Source: Eubacteriales bacterium
GTDB taxonomy: Bacteria > Bacillota > Clostridia > Oscillospirales > Oscillospiraceae
Direction of reading: 5' to 3'
Length of the DNA stretch: 7,689 nt
Assembly: GCA_030528965.1 (NCBI GenBank)
Contig: JAUMXS010000023.1
Coordinates: 1-7,689, forward strand
This document shows positions 1 through 7,689 of this stretch, one piece after another. Each line of letters opens with the position of its first letter. Within the stretch, counting starts at the first letter, position 1. The position numbers and the translations under genes were made by a program. The notes under the pieces are model-generated. The model was not told the DNA's origin, searched no databases, and saw only the letters and a program-made list of their open reading frames with translations.

Positions 1-3000
1 AGGCAACCCCGTTTTTGGAAATGTTCCCATTCTGTGCCGCTGTCACGGATTCGTGCGGCGGACTGGATAAGGTCCTTATAAACAATGTACATATACTCCG
101 CGAAGAACTGATCATGGATCTGGACGCGATGTTTCCGCGCATGCCCGCCCCTGCAGAGACGGCGGCGCTTTCTGCCCGCATTGCGGCGGAATTCGGACTC
201 CGCGAAGTGCATATCCGCGCCGACTGGCCCCGTGAGGAGCGCAAGGTAAACAAGAAAAGTTCGTCCGGCGGGGGGAAAGTCCTGCTCGGACGGAAAGTGA
301 AAGGCCCTCCTGTTGACATTGGTACGCTCAATGTCGAGAGCGGCCGTGTGATCGTCTGCGGAGAGGTATTCGCCTGCGACAGCCGTCATCTGCCTAAAAA
401 CGACGCCGCCGTGCTGAGCTTTTCGATGACCGATTACACGGGAAGTATCCATGTTTCGAAATACTTCCGCTCCGATGAAGACCAGGAACTTCTGGATCTC
501 ATCCACGTCGGCGACCGGCTCACGATCCAGGGAGATGTCACTTTCAGCCGCTACGACAACGATCTGGCGCTGTCTCCCCGGAGCATCGTCCGTGAAGCGT
601 CTGTGCATCGTGAGGATACCGCAGAAGAAAAGCGCGTGGAACTGCATCTCCACACGCGCTACAGCGCTCTTGATGCTCTGACCGATCCCTCCGCCGCCGT
701 CAAGCAGGCGGCCGCCTGGGGACACAAAGCCGTCGCCATCACCGATCACGGTGTGGCGCAGGCTTTTCCGGAGGCATGGCACGCCGGGCAGCGTTTCGGG
801 ATCAAGGTCATTTACGGTCTGGAAGGCTATTTTTATAACGACGTGGATGATGTCCGCGCACTGTACGGCGCCGCCGACATGCCGCTGGATACGGAATTTG
901 TCGCCTTCGATCTGGAGACGACCGGTCTCGATCCGCGCAGTGAGCGCATGACGGAGATCGGAGCCGTCATCCTCTCCGGCGGAAAAATCGTCCGGGAACT
1001 GCGTACTTTCGTGAACCCCGGCCGCCCCATCCCTCCGGAAGTGGTCGCTCTCACAGGGATCACCGATCGGGACGTATTCGATGCCCCCGACGAGGAAACC
1101 GCCCTGCGGCTTTTCCTCGACTTTGCCGGTGACCGTCCGCTCGCGGCGCATAACGCACAATTTGACCTCAGTTTTCTGCAGGCTGCCGCGGAACGCGCGG
1201 GAATCGTTTTTGATCCCCCCTACGCCGATACGCTGGCGCTCTCACGTTCGCTTCTGCCCGGACTGGGACGATATAAACTGGATATCGTCGCCCGGCATCT
1301 GGAACTTCCGGAGTTTCAGCATCACCGCGCGGCCGATGATGCGGCAACCGCTGCACGGATCCTGGAAAAGCTTCTTGCGATACTGCAGGAGCGCGGGGCC
1401 GCAACGCTCGGTGAAGCACAGGATATCCTGCGCAGTTCGCAGGGCGGTTTCGACCGCCGCCGGATCCGCCATATTTCGCTGCTCGTGCGCAATCCCGTCG
1501 GTCTGAAAAACCTCTACAAGCTCATCTCCCTCTCCCATCTGGAGCATTATAAATATCAGCATCCCATCATCCCGAAAAGTCTGCTGCAGCAGTACCGGGA
1601 AGGCATTCTGGTCGGCGCCGCCTGCGCGGCGGGCGAGGTCTTTGATGCCCTCGTACACGGACGCAGTGAGTCCGAACTCCTGCGGCTGGCTTCCTTCTAC
1701 GATTATCTGGAGATCATGCCCCTGTGCAACAACCGCTTCCTCATCGAAGAGGGCCGCGCGGAAGACGAAGAGGCTCTGCGGGAGCTGAATCGACGGATCC
1801 TTGCTCTGGGCAAAACTCTGGGCAAGCCCGTAGCCGCGACCAGCGACGTGCATTTTCTGGAACCGGAGCACGAGATCTATCGACGGATCCTGCTGGCTTC
1901 CAAAAAGTTCGCCGATGCCGACCGGGAACTGCCCATCTATTTCAAAACAACGGATGAAATGCTTGAGGAATTTTCCTATCTCGGCGAAGCCGAGGCGCAT
2001 CGTGCCGTCATCGAGGTCCCGAATGCGCTGGCAGATCTCTGTGAAGAGATCCAGCTTCTTCCCAAGGGACTGTTCGCGCCTAAGCTCGGCGACTCTGCCG
2101 GGGAACTCCAGCAGTTGGTTTATGGCCGTATGAAAGAACTCTACGGTGAAAATCCGCCGGAGATCGTACGGACCCGCGTGGAAACCGAACTGCGGGATAT
2201 TCTCAGCCGTCACTACGACGTCATTTATATGTCCGCGCAGAAGCTTGTTTCCAATTCACTGAAAAACGGCTATCTGGTGGGAAGCCGCGGAAGTGTCGGC
2301 TCCTCGCTGGTGGCATATCTGTCGGGGATCACGGAGGTAAATTCCCTGCCCGCGCATTACCGCTGTCCCCAGTGTCAATATACGGATTTCGAATCCGGAA
2401 AGGACTACGGCTGCGGTGCGGACATGCCTGACCGGGAATGTCCGGAGTGCGGCGTCATGCTCGCCAAAGACGGTTTTGACATTCCGTTCGAGACCTTCCT
2501 CGGCTTTGGCGGCGACAAGGTCCCGGACATCGACCTCAACTTCTCGGGCGAATATCAGGCCCGCGCACATAAATACACAGAAGAGCTTTTCGGACGGGAC
2601 CATGTCTTCCGCGCCGGCACCATCGGCACTCTCGCCGAAAAAACCGCCTACGGCTATGTGAAAAAATATCTCGAAGAACGCGGCAAGGTCGTCACCAAAG
2701 CGGAGGAAAACCGTCTCGCCGCCGGCTGTGTGGGCGTCAAGCGCACGACCGGCCAGCACCCCGGCGGACTTGTCATCATCCCTCAGGATATGGACGTCAC
2801 GGATTTCTGCCCGGTCCAGCGCCCCGCAGACGATCCGAATACCGATATCATCACGACCCATTTTGAATACCACTGCATGGAGGATAACCTCCTGAAGCTG
2901 GACGAACTGGGACACGATGACCCCACCATGCTGCGCATGCTGGAGGATATGACCAACGTAAATGTCCGGACCATCCCCCTGGATGACCCGAAAACACGGA

Positions 3001-3971
3001 AAATATTCCGCACTCCCACGCCGCTTGGGCTGCCTGACAATGACCCCATCATCGGCAAGACAGGCACCATCGGCATCCCGGAATTCGGCACAGCCTTCAC
3101 GCGGCAGATGCTGGTGGATACCACTCCCGAGGATTTTGATACGCTGGTCCGTCTGTCCGGTTTCTCACACGGAACCGACGTCTGGGCCGGAAACATCCGG
3201 GAACTCATCCTCGGCGGCGTGGCAACCGTTCGTGAGACCGTCGGCTGCCGTGACGATATCATGCTCTACCTCATTTCCAAGGGCATGAACGAGCGGCGTG
3301 CCTTCCAGTATATGGAAGCCGTGAGAAAAGGCGCCATCCACAAGGGCAAGCCCTGGCCGGACGGCATCGTGGAGGAAATGCAGAGTCTGGGAGTTCCGGA
3401 ATGGTACATTGAGTCCTGCCGGAAGATCCAGTACCTTTTCCCCAAGGCACATGCCGTGGCCTATGTCATGATGGCTTTCCGCATCGCCTGGTTCAAGGTC
3501 CACGAGCCGCTGGCATATTACAGCGCGTATTTCTACCGCCGCAGCCGTAAGGACGGCTTCGAGGCGGAAAGCATGCTGCACGGGATCGACACCGTCCGCC
3601 GCCGCATCGCCAAGATCCGCGCGAACCCCAATGCCACCGCCAAAGAGGAAGATCTTCTCACCACGCTGGAAGCCGTGTATGAGTTCTATCTCCGGGGCTT
3701 CCGCTTCCTGCCGATCGACCTGTATCGCTCGGATGCTTCCCGTTTCCTGCCGGAAGACGGCGCGCTGCGGCCTCCGTTCGTGGCCATCGGCGGACTGGGT
3801 GAGTCCGCGGCACAGGCCCTTGTAGCCAGCCGTGCCAACGGGCGGCAGTTCATCTCCGTGGAAGATCTTTCGGACGCCTGTCCCAAGGTCAGCAAAGCAC
3901 ATCTGGAACAGCTCCGCGCCGAAGGTGCGCTGGGCGATATGCCGGAGAGCAGTCAGCTCTCGCTGTTTTAA
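1..3971 (+). CDS. polC: DNA polymerase III alpha subunit, PolC type (5' end just outside window)
   Basis: This is the replicative DNA polymerase of low-GC Gram-positive bacteria, which extends DNA at the fork and proofreads it. Residues are counted from the TTG at 15. In order: an OB-fold (about 105-180), the first part of a PHP domain (HLH with H211 and H213; AITDHG), an inserted DEDDh exonuclease (FDLETTG with D299 and E301; AHNAQFD; HHRAADD), the rest of the PHP domain (TSDVHFLE), a four-Cys zinc module (C784, C787, C809, C812), and the polymerase core with PDIDLNF (D838, D840) and KLDELGHDD (D963). The protein ends in QLSLF, a beta-clamp binding motif. All catalytic motifs are intact. The frame is open to the left edge, where ATPFLEMFP resembles PolC amino termini, so the true start is probably a few codons upstream; TTG 15 and ATG 21 are in-window alternatives with poor ribosome binding sites. 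The N-terminal region is about 120 residues shorter than in Bacillus subtilis PolC. Confidence 0.96.
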   Translation, partial: ATPFLEMFPFCAAVTDSCGGLDKVLINNVHILREELIMDLDAMFPRMPAPAETAALSARIAAEFGLREVHIRADWPREERKVNKKSSSGGGKVLLGRKVKGPPVDIGTLNVESGRVIVCGEVFACDSRHLPKNDAAVLSFSMTDYTGSIHVSKYFRSDEDQELLDLIHVGDRLTIQGDVTFSRYDNDLALSPRSIVREASVHREDTAEEKRVELHLHTRYSALDALTDPSAAVKQAAAWGHKAVAITDHGVAQAFPEAWHAGQRFGIKVIYGLEGYFYNDVDDVRALYGAADMPLDTEFVAFDLETTGLDPRSERMTEIGAVILSGGKIVRELRTFVNPGRPIPPEVVALTGITDRDVFDAPDEETALRLFLDFAGDRPLAAHNAQFDLSFLQAAAERAGIVFDPPYADTLALSRSLLPGLGRYKLDIVARHLELPEFQHHRAADDAATAARILEKLLAILQERGAATLGEAQDILRSSQGGFDRRRIRHISLLVRNPVGLKNLYKLISLSHLEHYKYQHPIIPKSLLQQYREGILVGAACAAGEVFDALVHGRSESELLRLASFYDYLEIMPLCNNRFLIEEGRAEDEEALRELNRRILALGKTLGKPVAATSDVHFLEPEHEIYRRILLASKKFADADRELPIYFKTTDEMLEEFSYLGEAEAHRAVIEVPNALADLCEEIQLLPKGLFAPKLGDSAGELQQLVYGRMKELYGENPPEIVRTRVETELRDILSRHYDVIYMSAQKLVSNSLKNGYLVGSRGSVGSSLVAYLSGITEVNSLPAHYRCPQCQYTDFESGKDYGCGADMPDRECPECGVMLAKDGFDIPFETFLGFGGDKVPDIDLNFSGEYQARAHKYTEELFGRDHVFRAGTIGTLAEKTAYGYVKKYLEERGKVVTKAEENRLAAGCVGVKRTTGQHPGGLVIIPQDMDVTDFCPVQRPADDPNTDIITTHFEYHCMEDNLLKLDELGHDDPTMLRMLEDMTNVNVRTIPLDDPKTRKIFRTPTPLGLPDNDPIIGKTGTIGIPEFGTAFTRQMLVDTTPEDFDTLVRLSGFSHGTDVWAGNIRELILGGVATVRETVGCRDDIMLYLISKGMNERRAFQYMEAVRKGAIHKGKPWPDGIVEEMQSLGVPEWYIESCRKIQYLFPKAHAVAYVMMAFRIAWFKVHEPLAYYSAYFYRRSRKDGFEAESMLHGIDTVRRRIAKIRANPNATAKEEDLLTTLEAVYEFYLRGFRFLPIDLYRSDASRFLPEDGALRPPFVAIGGLGESAAQALVASRANGRQFISVEDLSDACPKVSKAHLEQLRAEGALGDMPESSQLSLF

Positions 3972-3984
3972 TAAAGCGTTCTAA

Positions 3985-3990
3985 TATAAC
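3985..3990 (+). promoter_or_regulatory. Possible -10 hexamer upstream of lepA
   Basis: TATAAC matches the sigma-A consensus TATAAT at five of six positions and lies 80 bases before the lepA start. No convincing -35 hexamer is visible 16-18 bases upstream, where the sequence is the 3' end of polC (around GCTGTT). It could give lepA its own transcript, or it could be chance in a short AT-rich patch. Confidence 0.22.
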
Positions 3991-4056
3991 CACTGCGGCA
4001 CGATCCTCAAACGATCGGCGCTGCTGATACCCGGACGCCTCGCAAAGAGGCCGCAC

Positions 4057-4063
4057 GAGGAGG
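4057..4063 (+). promoter_or_regulatory. Ribosome binding site that fixes the lepA TTG start
   Basis: GAGGAGG is nearly a full anti-16S complement and stands 7 bases before the TTG at 4071. This spacing, together with the conserved LepA amino-terminal sequence that follows directly, supports TTG as the start codon; there is no in-frame ATG before the GTPase P-loop. Confidence 0.85.
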
Positions 4064-4070
4064 AAAAAAC

Positions 4071-5876
<1,806 letters not shown>

Positions 5877-5925
5877 ACTTCCCCTCCATACTCGCGAAAA
5901 AGGCTCTGCTTTTCCGGCAGACTGT

Positions 5926-5960
5926 AAAAAGCGGGGACTACTCACGCAGTCCGCGCTTTT
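5926..5960. terminator. Bidirectional intrinsic terminator between lepA and the convergent operon
   Basis: The arms AAAAGCGGGGACT (5927-5939) and AGTCCGCGCTTTT (5948-5960) pair over 13 positions with a single G-G mismatch, around an 8-base loop. Read on + the stem ends in TTTT; read on - it ends in TTTTT (complement of 5926-5930). It lies between the lepA stop at 5876 and the stop of the minus-strand operon at 6001, the expected place for one hairpin to end both convergent transcripts. The rest of 5877-6000 shows nothing I can support. Confidence 0.85.
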
Positions 5961-6000
5961 CATTCCGTTGGCATATCCATGCTCGGGTTCCGCCGACACA

Positions 6001-6378
6001 TCAAGGCCCGGGCCATATCTCATATTCATTCTTCCGGGTTTTGATCACGACATTTTCTATCTCGCCCTTTGTGGGAATGGTGACAGCAAAGTCGCCGGTC
6101 TCAAACATGCCAAAAACCGTGCTGAACTTAAACCCGACATACAGCGTCCCGTCCGCCTCCTCGGCATAATAGCCCAGAAAGCCCTTGGGGGACAGTCCGG
6201 GGTAAAAGCCCTCGAGTTCCACCTGCCCGTCCGTCACTTCCACACGGCTTATCCCGGCGCTCTCGCAGGCACCGAAGCCGCCCAGCCTCCATCCGTATCG
6301 GCCCAGCAAAAACACAAGCAGCAGTGCCGCAAGGACAGCGGCCGTCGATGTGATGATTTTCCCGACCCGTTCTTTCAC
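6001..6378 (-). CDS. Small membrane-anchored protein of unknown function, last gene of the ars-like operon
   Basis: I do not recognise this 125-residue protein as a named family. It begins with a short basic head (MKERVGK), followed by one hydrophobic segment at about residues 8-26, which should be a signal anchor or uncleaved signal peptide. The remaining hundred or so residues look like a beta-rich extracytoplasmic domain (ISRVEVTDGQVELEG, LYVGFKFSTVF, GDFAVTIPT, ENVVIKTRKNEYEIW). There is one cysteine (C38) but no proper lipobox. The start is GTG, 8 bases after GGGGAG, which lies within the end of arsC; only 4 bases separate it from the arsC stop, so translation is probably coupled. It is the last gene before the shared terminator. 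The alternating strand pattern recalls small secreted or surface proteins of Firmicutes. Nothing in the sequence links it directly to arsenic apart from its position. Confidence 0.8.
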   Translation of the reverse strand: MKERVGKIITSTAAVLAALLLVFLLGRYGWRLGGFGACESAGISRVEVTDGQVELEGFYPGLSPKGFLGYYAEEADGTLYVGFKFSTVFGMFETGDFAVTIPTKGEIENVVIKTRKNEYEIWPGP

Positions 6379-6382
6379 GTTT

Positions 6383-6802
6383 TCATCTCCCCGGCAATGT
6401 CGGTTCTTCCATCAGACGTTTCTTCAGGTCCAGGATCTTCGCCTCGATCGCTTTCATCGTCTGCAGGAAGGCCTCATCGGACTTTCCCGTCGGATCCTCC
6501 AGTCCCCAGTCCTCCCTGTGGGCACAGGGGATCCCGGGACATTGGACATTGCAGCCCATGGTGATCACGATATCCACCGGCGGGATGTCAGACAGCAGCT
6601 TGCTGTACTGGCTTCTTTCCATGTCGATGCCATACACCTGTTTCATCAGGCGAACGGCATCCTGATTGATCTGCGGTTTTGTTTCCGTACCGGCAGACCA
6701 GCTTTCAAACACATCGCCGGCCAGTTTCTTGCCCAGCGCTTCCGCCATCTGGCTGCGGCAGGAATTATGGACACAGATAAAGGCTGCTTTGACCTTGTTC
6801 AT
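6383..6802 (-). CDS. arsC: Arsenate reductase, thioredoxin-coupled ArsC type (LMW phosphatase fold)
   Basis: The likely role is cytoplasmic reduction of arsenate to arsenite, by attack of a P-loop cysteine followed by a disulfide relay reset by a thioredoxin-like partner. The 139 residues begin with FICVHNSCRSQMAEA, in which C10-V-H-N-S-C15-R16 is the CX5R phosphatase loop and C10 the nucleophile. The second half has ITMGCNVQCPGIPC (C84, C88, C93), which supplies the relay cysteines, then WGLEDPTGK with the catalytic D103-P104. In Staphylococcus aureus ArsC the relay uses C82 and C89; here the third loop has three cysteines, so the exact pair is uncertain. The length is normal for the family. 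The ATG is preceded by GGGGA at suitable distance, 15 bases after the AhpD-like gene. An alternative reading as a protein tyrosine phosphatase is less likely because of these extra cysteines and the RSQMAEA motif. Confidence 0.92.
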   Translation of the reverse strand: MNKVKAAFICVHNSCRSQMAEALGKKLAGDVFESWSAGTETKPQINQDAVRLMKQVYGIDMERSQYSKLLSDIPPVDIVITMGCNVQCPGIPCAHREDWGLEDPTGKSDEAFLQTMKAIEAKILDLKKRLMEEPTLPGR

Positions 6803-6817
6803 GCGATGTTCCCCGTT

Positions 6818-7141
6818 TTATTTCTCGCAGCTACATTTGACATTTCCGGCAAGGATCTCTTTCCAATCACCGAGAACATCATGCGTCCAGCAATCATCGG
6901 CTCCGGCAGCTTCCCGCATCGTCAGCGTAAGAATATAACTCAGCTCTTCAACGGTGGCGCCGGCGTCCAATGCGCCTTTAAAATGCTTTTTGACGCAAGG
7001 GGCGCTGCGCCCCTTGACGGACAGTGCGAAACAAATGAATTGATATGTTTTTTCGTCGATCGGGCGCTGCTTCTTATAAAGAGCATCCCATTCATCCAGC
7101 AGCTTGGTAAAATCCGGGCAAAACTCTTCCAACATTCTCAT
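6818..7141 (-). CDS. Carboxymuconolactone decarboxylase/AhpD-like family protein
   Basis: This 107-residue helical protein belongs to the CMD/AhpD superfamily. The core is GRSAPCVKKHFKGALDAGAT followed by VEEL, in which C49 and H53 match the second cysteine and the histidine of the AhpD motif CxxCxxxH, and HFKGALDAGAT-EEL is the classic helix and turn. The position of the first cysteine is occupied by S46, so an AhpD-type vicinal disulfide cannot form there. Other cysteines are C8, C37, C84 (ADDCW) and a C-terminal C103-S-C105, which could provide thiols. The ATG at 7141 was chosen because AGGAGG (7151-7156) lies 9 bases before it; the GTG at 7147 would leave only 3. The ribosome binding site is inside the end of the thioredoxin-like gene, whose stop is 2 bases before this start, so coupling is likely. 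Substrate is unknown; relatives occur in arsenic and peroxide-stress operons. Confidence 0.85.
   Translation of the reverse strand: MRMLEEFCPDFTKLLDEWDALYKKQRPIDEKTYQFICFALSVKGRSAPCVKKHFKGALDAGATVEELSYILTLTMREAAGADDCWTHDVLGDWKEILAGNVKCSCEK
6996..7016. repeat. Perfect palindrome with 9-bp arms inside the AhpD-like gene
   Basis: CAAGGGGCG (6996-7004) and CGCCCCTTG (7008-7016) are perfect inverted repeats separated by CTG. On the minus strand the element encodes most of KGRSAPC, the segment that ends in the conserved C49. No T-run follows, so it is not an ordinary terminator. It could form a stable hairpin in the mRNA, be a binding site, or result from coding constraint. Confidence 0.7.
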
Positions 7142-7143
7142 GA

Positions 7144-7530
7144 TCACATACCTCCTATTTTTTCCAGCAGTTTTGTAACGTCACGAACAGAAAGCACTTT
7201 TCCCATTGCGACAACTCTTTCATTGACAACAAGTGCGGGCAATCTCATAACGCCGTACTCTGCGATTTTTTCCATATCGGTCACAAACTCGACCGACGCA
7301 GGAAGGCCCATGGCCTTAACAGCCGCCTCCGCACTTTCCAGCAGGGCATGACAGTTCTTGCAGCCTGCCCCCAGAACCTTGATGCTTTGGGGCACATTCT
7401 CTCTGCAGCCGGTCGTTTCCTCCGTCCCGCAGCAGCAGGAGATCTCTTCCGCCGTTCCATTCCCCGCTCCGCAGCAGCAGGCGGATGCTTCCTTTTCTTC
7501 TTTTTTCTTTCCGAATCCGAACAGGCCCAT
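7144..7530 (-). CDS. Thioredoxin-fold redox-active disulfide protein with N-terminal tri-cysteine clusters
   Basis: The 128-residue product is a small thioredoxin-like protein of the redox-active disulfide type (the family formerly called small redox-active disulfide protein 2). The domain begins near residue 48: SIKVLGAGCKNCHAL has the active CxxC (C57, C60) after the first strand, and VMRLPALVV gives the cis-proline (P98). The end (VRDVTKLLEKIGGM) is helical. Before the domain is an extension: MGLFGFGKKKEEKEAS followed by two CCCG clusters (18-20 and 32-34) and a lone C42. Those clusters could bind arsenite or a soft metal ion; that is inference. The start is ATG 7530, with GGAGGGA 6 bases upstream; a longer open frame to 7686 is rejected because another frame there encodes the tail of the upstream gene. 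Next to arsC, it is a plausible electron donor for that enzyme. Confidence 0.88.
   Translation of the reverse strand: MGLFGFGKKKEEKEASACCCGAGNGTAEEISCCCGTEETTGCRENVPQSIKVLGAGCKNCHALLESAEAAVKAMGLPASVEFVTDMEKIAEYGVMRLPALVVNERVVAMGKVLSVRDVTKLLEKIGGM
7151..7156 (-). promoter_or_regulatory. Ribosome binding site that decides the AhpD-like start
   Basis: On the minus strand AGGAGG is embedded in the last codons of the upstream thioredoxin-like gene (ATA GGA GGT ATG TGA). It leaves 9 bases to the ATG at 7141 but only 3 to the GTG at 7147, favouring the ATG and a 107-residue product over a 109-residue one. Confidence 0.75.
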
Positions 7531-7555
7531 TTTTATTCCCTCCGTTTTTCCATGC

Positions 7556-7689
7556 TCAGTCCCCGCAGGAACAACCGCAGCAGCAGGACGAAGTCCCGCC
7601 CGCTTTTTTCTCTTTGCCCTCAAAAAAGCGCCGCAGATTCTCCGGCAGAGTATATTCCCCGCTGCAGCAGCAGGCAGGCGCCGCATACA
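7556..7689 (-). CDS. C-terminal fragment of an unidentified Cys-rich protein, truncated by the window edge
   Basis: An open minus-strand frame enters from the right edge with no start in the window and ends at TGA 7556-7558. Its 43 visible residues contain APACCCSGEY, a charged stretch (TLPENLRRFFEGKEKK) and a terminal SSCCCGCSCGD, with eight cysteines in total. The CCC-G clusters closely resemble those in the extension of the next gene, and the 25-base gap holds that gene's ribosome binding site, so the two are very likely one transcript. The family cannot be told from the tail alone. In related operons a permease of the ArsP/UPF0718 or SO_0444 efflux type often precedes such a thioredoxin-like gene, which makes an exporter with a cytoplasmic metal-binding tail a reasonable guess; another small metalloid-binding protein is equally compatible. 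Confidence 0.7.
   Translation of the reverse strand, partial: YAAPACCCSGEYTLPENLRRFFEGKEKKAGGTSSCCCGCSCGD

Larger units (their letters stand above)
3972..4070 (+). other. polC-lepA intergenic leader with two small hairpins
   Basis: This gap contains no gene. It holds an inverted repeat of five bases (CGATC near 4001 with GATCG near 4013) and a perfect 5-bp hairpin, GCCTC 4037-4041 with GAGGC 4047-4051, loop GCAAA. The alternative pairing CCTCG 4038-4042 with CGAGG 4056-4060 would instead cover part of the lepA ribosome binding site. The two pairings exclude each other. Both are short, so a regulatory role is only a possibility. No T-run follows either hairpin, so neither looks like an intrinsic terminator, and polC and lepA may be cotranscribed. 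Confidence 0.35.

Noticed and set aside
1789..1891. 13-base direct repeat ATCGACGGATCCT at 1789 and 1879
   Set aside because: Both copies encode RRIL within helices of PolC in the normal frame, as expected from similar peptide sequence and codon choice; no mobile-element context.
1242..2213. 323-codon minus-strand open frame within polC
   Set aside because: The + frame carries conserved PolC exonuclease and PHP sequence throughout; the antisense frame is a by-product of codon bias.
5897..5913. Second possible small hairpin after lepA (AAAAG and CTTTT)
   Set aside because: Stem of five mostly A-T pairs, too weak; the stronger hairpin at 5926-5960 is sufficient.
6350..7351. 333-codon + strand open frame opposite the ars-like operon
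   Set aside because: It crosses four genes with well-supported family motifs on the - strand, has no good ribosome binding site, and gives a protein without recognisable features.
7531..7686. N-terminal extension of the thioredoxin-like gene up to 7686
   Set aside because: ATG 7530 has a well-spaced GGAGGGA, and the upstream segment in a different frame encodes a Cys-rich tail ending in a stop at 7556, which explains it better.

Overview
The window is a moderately GC-rich stretch of bacterial chromosome. A PolC-type (Gram-positive) replicative DNA polymerase, strong AGGAGG-type ribosome binding sites, and TTG/GTG start codons indicate a Firmicute. The style of the PolC and thioredoxin-like sequences fits the Clostridia, possibly Oscillospiraceae and relatives; that assignment is inference from remembered family resemblance, not a search.

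Positions 1-5876 hold two housekeeping genes on the + strand. The first is polC, the DNA polymerase III alpha subunit with its proofreading exonuclease, complete at its C terminus and probably missing only a few codons at the left edge. After a 99-bp gap with small hairpins, a weak promoter-like hexamer and a strong ribosome binding site comes lepA (elongation factor 4), starting with TTG. A hairpin flanked by an A-run and a T-run at 5926-5960 can terminate transcription from both directions and separates lepA from the convergent operon.

Positions 6001-7689 hold a tightly packed operon on the - strand, read from right to left. It contains the Cys-rich C-terminal tail of an unidentified protein cut by the window edge, a thioredoxin-fold CxxC protein with tri-cysteine clusters in an N-terminal extension, a small carboxymuconolactone decarboxylase/AhpD-like protein, an ArsC-type arsenate reductase of the low-molecular-weight phosphatase fold, and a small membrane-anchored protein of unknown function. 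Gaps are 25 nt or less, and ribosome binding sites often lie inside the preceding gene. The set looks like an arsenic/thiol-redox module: ArsC would reduce arsenate to arsenite, the adjacent CxxC protein could supply electrons or handle the metalloid, and the neighbour cut by the edge may be an exporter or another metalloid-binding protein.

No tRNA, rRNA, CRISPR array, insertion sequence or origin was seen. The most interesting parts are the shared CCC clusters of two adjacent proteins, the unknown membrane protein translationally linked to arsC, and a perfect palindrome over the active-site codons of the AhpD-like gene. None of these amounts to a clearly new system on sequence alone.
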